This document shows positions 60,229 through 64,000 of a DNA stretch of 64,000 nucleotides, piece by piece. The notes beneath the pieces were generated by a model. The model was not told the origin of the DNA. It did not search any database and saw only the letters and a program-made list of their open reading frames with translations. Position 1 is the first letter of the stretch. The number at the start of each line of letters is the position of its first letter. Made by a program: the position numbers and the translations under genes. The stretch covers positions 7,689,542 to 7,753,541 of the forward strand of contig NW_004955473.1 in the NCBI RefSeq assembly GCF_000276665.1. The letters run 5' to 3'. The DNA comes from Chinchilla lanigera (taxonomy: Eukaryota; Chordata; Mammalia; Rodentia; Chinchillidae).

Positions 60229-61258
60229 TGTTGATCAACAGAGACCTTATTTTGTTAGACAGCAAGACAAACTCATATGCCATATAGTCTTTCACAAGAA
60301 AATGAAACTTTCACAGATTGGAAGTGAAATCAAAGGTGAAAGTGCAAAGTAGTATGTCTTTGTAAAGCTAATTTATTCATGCTAAGGTATTTTCCCCCTG
60401 AGGTTATGTTTCTATTATTCTTCTGGTTTTGAAAGACATTTTTTTGTGATGTACTATTGATATCAAAAAGATAATCTGTAAGTTAGCATTTTAAAAAAAT
60501 TCTACAATGGTGTGCATTTATTTATAAAACATTTCATACATAAAAATATTGGGTTTGATATGTATATAGGTTATAAAGCCTGTGAAAGAAGTGCATAACC
60601 AAGAGCAAAAGAAATAACAACTCAGTGTTGGCACTCTATTCTTTTTTCTTTAAAAAGTAAATTCATTGCTCTGTAAAATCTAACTTCCCATGAATATCTA
60701 AATTAGAGAACCAAATTTGAGGTTGAAAAATATTCCTCCATTTCAAAATTATACTGACTATTTTTCTTTGATAACTCAGTAAATTAGAATAGAAATTTCT
60801 CTATTGAAACCTATATCGAAAATGAATGAAGAAAACATGCACAAAAATAGAGTGAATTAAAAGACCACCTGGATTTCTACAAAATCTCAGTTAAATACAA
60901 TTCTTAATGAAATAAAGTTTTATTACTTTCCAGTACATTAAATATCTTCAAACTCCTGACTAACATATTGTTACCAAGTAGAGGACCTGTGGATCTGACT
61001 TCTATGAGTAAATGACCCATTTATAATTAGCATACTAATTATTTATATGGAAATGACTGTCTCTGGAATGCACGAACTAGTTACATGTAAGTACACCTCC
61101 TGCAGACTTAATTTCAAATGTTTAATATACATTGAGGATACTAGTACTGAATGGATGAACATTCTACTTAATTTACAATAATAAAGAATTTAGAAAAATC
61201 CTAAATTCCTTTTCTGGGGAAAGATTATTCCTGTTACTGAAAATATTTTATTCCTCTT
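58741..61258. other. Unique AT-rich DNA with simple repeats
   Basis: No gene seen. A T-run lies near 58781-58795 and an AT microsatellite at 60191-60227. Confidence 0.5.
60191..60227 (+). repeat. (AT)n microsatellite
   Basis: Uninterrupted alternating A and T, about 18 units. Confidence 0.95.
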
Positions 61259-61274
61259 TTAGGTAAAAATTCTT

Positions 61275-61370
61275 CTTTTTTTTTTTGGTTTTTTTCCTGT
61301 ACCGGGAACCGAACTCACGTCCTTGCGCTTACAGGCAAGCGCTTTGCCGCTGAGCTAAATCCCCAGCCCC
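61275..61370 (-). mobile_element. Young ID-type SINE with perfect target-site duplication
   Basis: Antisense ID (gtaccgggaaccgaactcac to gctgagctaaatccccagcc). Exact 16-bp duplication ttaggtaaaaattctt at 61259-61274 and 61371-61386. Confidence 0.97.
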
Positions 61371-61386
61371 TTAGGTAAAAATTCTT

Positions 61387-62284
61387 ATACTGGATTAATC
61401 TATGGAAATATGGGATTTTATTAGAGAACTTATTGAGTTCTAAAAATGAAGATAGAATATGATAAAATAGACTGGAATATTGAGTGATTTTGAAACACAA
61501 AATTTTGCTGGTCTTTTTCAATATACTGTAAGTAATTTTCTCATCCTGATTTAATATGTTGTTTTCTTCTCTTAAAAGCAAGATGTAGACAAATATGTTA
61601 TTCAACATCTTCTATAATTGAAGTTCTGGGGCTAAACTTTATGACTATATTACAAATTCTGAAGTTTGAAAAATTTGTGAATCACTAGTTTGTTTTGAAT
61701 TGTAAAAGTATTAGCAACTAGAAAAGTACACATCATAAAAAATCCCATTACTTTTCTAAATGGATAAATGCTATTTGCCATTTTATTTCAGACAATTTCT
61801 GTATTTAAAACAGTGCAGTATTATAGATCAAACTGAGCTCTTCATGGTTCTCTTTATTCTACCTCCTTGTGAAAACCAAAATCATGACAAGATGTTTATC
61901 TCTTTTTTTTTTTATTTCCTTTTGGTTCACCTTTTGAAATGAAAATAGAATGTAACACTCTACTATAATTTTTTTCATTCACTTTTGTTTTTAAGATTTT
62001 TCTATATCAACACATAAAAGTTAATTTACTAATTCAAAGTAACATATAAATTGAAATCATAAATATTATAAAATATGTGTGCAAATAAACTTTGAAATAA
62101 TATACAACTATTTGAATATATGTGTTTTTATTCTGCCAAGTTTAAATATTTTTATCATTTCTATGTTTTTCTTTTCAAAATATTTTCATAGATATTCTCA
62201 TCTATTTCTGCTGAGGTATGTGTACAAGATTTTGAAAAATTGATATCTGCATTAGAATTAATTAATTATGTGATACAGTCATGG
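61387..62284. other. Unique AT-rich DNA
   Basis: No gene or repeat recognised. Confidence 0.45.
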
Positions 62285-62695
62285 TTTTGTCAGCTTCCTT
62301 CTCACTAAAAAGTAATATTTGACACTTGCAATTTTAAGTAGGAAATATTTAATTTAGCTCATATTTGGAGGCCACTCACTCTATAGTAAGCTGGCTCCAG
62401 AAAACCAAGGACATACCACCAAGGCATGATAAATCAGAGCTTTTTAGTTCAAGGATGTAGGAAGGTAACAGCACCAGGAATCCAGGGAACAAAGAAGGAT
62501 AGCATGAGAGAGGACAGAACTAATAACCTTATGAAATATCCAATTACATGTATCGAAGATCTACTCAGATATATGCAGAAAAATGTTTTATTAATATGGT
62601 AGGTGTCTCTTAATCCAGTGAAGGTGGAATATCAGGATTAATGATCATAATCCACCCCTTGTCAATTTTACATCCAAACCCATGACCTTAAGCCT
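62285..62695 (-). mobile_element. MaLR-type LTR
   Basis: 'ttgtcagcttccttctcact', 'aggaaatatttaatttagct', 'tagtaagctggctccag' and 'tccaccccttgtcaatttta' in antisense MaLR LTR order. It is adjacent to a probable internal region on the right. Confidence 0.6.
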
Positions 62696-64000
62696 TATTT
62701 CATTAATCTTCAAATAGAAAATAGAAACTTCATAATTCTACCTAAATTAATACATATATCCCTAGTACAGAAGAAGGGTCAGTAAACCTTTCCACAATGT
62801 CCCCACAGTTTCAGCATTTTTTAAAAGCCAAACTCTAAGTTTTTTTCTGAGAGTCAAGATGAACTCTTCATTGTGAACCTCTGTGAAAATAAGAAAGTCA
62901 CAGTCCAAGGCACAGTGGAACAGGGTGAACTCTCTCTTCCTAATGGAAGGAGTAGGGGGATAGAAAAAAATCCTTCCAAAGCAAGAATGCAACACATTAG
63001 AGCAAAATTAAGCCTTGTAGCTAAATATTGGACATTCAAGAATGAATGATGCTGATATGAGTTCCACATGGCTGGGACAGCTCCATCCCTATGGCTATGC
63101 CAGTTGCAGTCCACAAGGTCTTTTTACAGGACTGCCTGCACTCGTGGTCTGCATCTTTCCTCAGCTCATGTTTCACATTACTGATATATCCAGTTTCCTG
63201 AGATCTTCCCTACACCATCAGCTTTTTCCCATAACATTGATGTGTCACCCCCTCTGGGGCTCCCTGTTTTGTCCCCCACAAGCCTTCCTCTAAATTCTAT
63301 GCAAGAGATTTCCAAATCCCATAACTCTGATATTTTGCATGGTAGTAAAACAATCATCATATGAACAAAACCTAGTTCTACTGTAGAAGCAGTAGTCTGA
63401 CTCTGTCAAATCATTGTTTCAGAGGCCTTTCAGTTTCTGGATGGTTGAGGATGGTAAAATGAGAACAAGTAATATATTCCCTAGGAATATCTTCTCAAGC
63501 AGGTATCCCAGACATTTTCTTCTCCAAAGAAATTTTGACATTATTTTACCCTTAGTACTGCCCTGGGTGAGGTTTGTATTGCAGTATAAAATATTTTATT
63601 TTAGTAACAGTAATCTTACTAGAAGCTTCACGTATTTGGGCCCAGCTATACAAACATTTGCTCCCCAGTCAGAATTTAATTTTTTTCAAATGTTTTCTGC
63701 TTTGGATTTTGCCACCGATTTTCACTATAAATCCGGGTAAAAGCAGCCAATAGTACCCATATCACTGCCTTAATTCTGAGGTATTTTGCAATTTCCTCGA
63801 CCAGGTTAATTACTCCACCACCCTTAATCTTGGGCACCTGAAAAGTTTCAAGACATGGATCAAATGTATAAAAATTTTTTGCCAGATCTTAACAAACATG
63901 GCCTGTAGCCTTACTGTCAAGGGAGTTCTTGTTCCAAACTGGAACCTGTTGTTTAGGGCCTCTACTGCCCACATTTCTATCAGCATTCTAGCCTAGTTGT
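62696..64000 (-). mobile_element. Probable MaLR internal region, cut by the window edge
   Basis: Directly follows an antisense MaLR LTR on the side where internal sequence of a minus-strand element should lie. Stretches such as 'gttccacatggctgggacag', 'aacaaacatggcctgtagcc' and 'cctgttgtttagggcc' resemble MaLR internal sequence as I recall it. The overlapping frames (62762-63740) are not supported as genes. Confidence 0.45.

Noticed and set aside
62762..63740. Cluster of short frames that could be exons
   Set aside because: The position next to an antisense MaLR LTR and the sequence resemblance favour a MaLR internal region. I saw no convincing splice structure.

Overview
The window looks like non-coding genomic DNA from a non-murid rodent. 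The evidence is many ID-type SINEs (tRNA-derived, with A- and B-box-like promoter sequences and A-rich tails), B1-type 7SL-derived SINEs, 3' ends of L1 LINEs, MaLR-type LTRs and older retroviral LTRs in AT-rich DNA. The ID variant carries a GGTACC tail and is very uniform, which is unlike mouse or rat ID. A beaver, pocket-gopher or kangaroo-rat type lineage is possible, but I cannot fix the species. I found no supportable host protein-coding gene, exon, functional RNA gene or CRISPR array. Every open frame is short and is explained by a repeat or by chance.

Layout. 1-8 kb: mostly unique AT-rich DNA with two B1s, three IDs (one split by an assembly gap) and an LTR. 8-12 kb: a deeply nested repeat cluster, in which an LTR is split by an L1 that appears internally inverted, and the L1 is split by two further LTRs, one of them holding an ID. 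12-13.7 kb: a sense LTR and a minus-strand class I retroviral env remnant. 15-21.4 kb: an L1 3' end, an unassigned repeat-like block, two IDs and a well preserved MaLR-type solo LTR. 22-24.3 kb: a probable decayed minus-strand retroviral remnant. 25.1-37.1 kb: two apparently identical copies of a 5.93-kb segment at a period of 6,052 bp, separated by a 100-N gap that lies within ID sequence. 37-50 kb: sparse repeats, mostly IDs and MaLR LTRs, with a second ID-embedded gap at 41.9 kb. 50.6-57.8 kb: a decayed minus-strand endogenous retrovirus with two LTRs, gag and env traces and several nested insertions. 58-64 kb: MaLR LTRs, an ID, an AT microsatellite and, at the right edge, a probable MaLR internal region.

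The most notable item is the 6-kb tandem duplication. The junction carries an ID with the body of the right-hand ID and the tail of the left-hand ID. That is expected from unequal recombination between two direct ID copies, but an assembly loop through the same repeat gives the same picture. All three N gaps sit inside young ID elements, so an assembly cause must be excluded first. No new biological system is visible beyond transposon and duplication dynamics.
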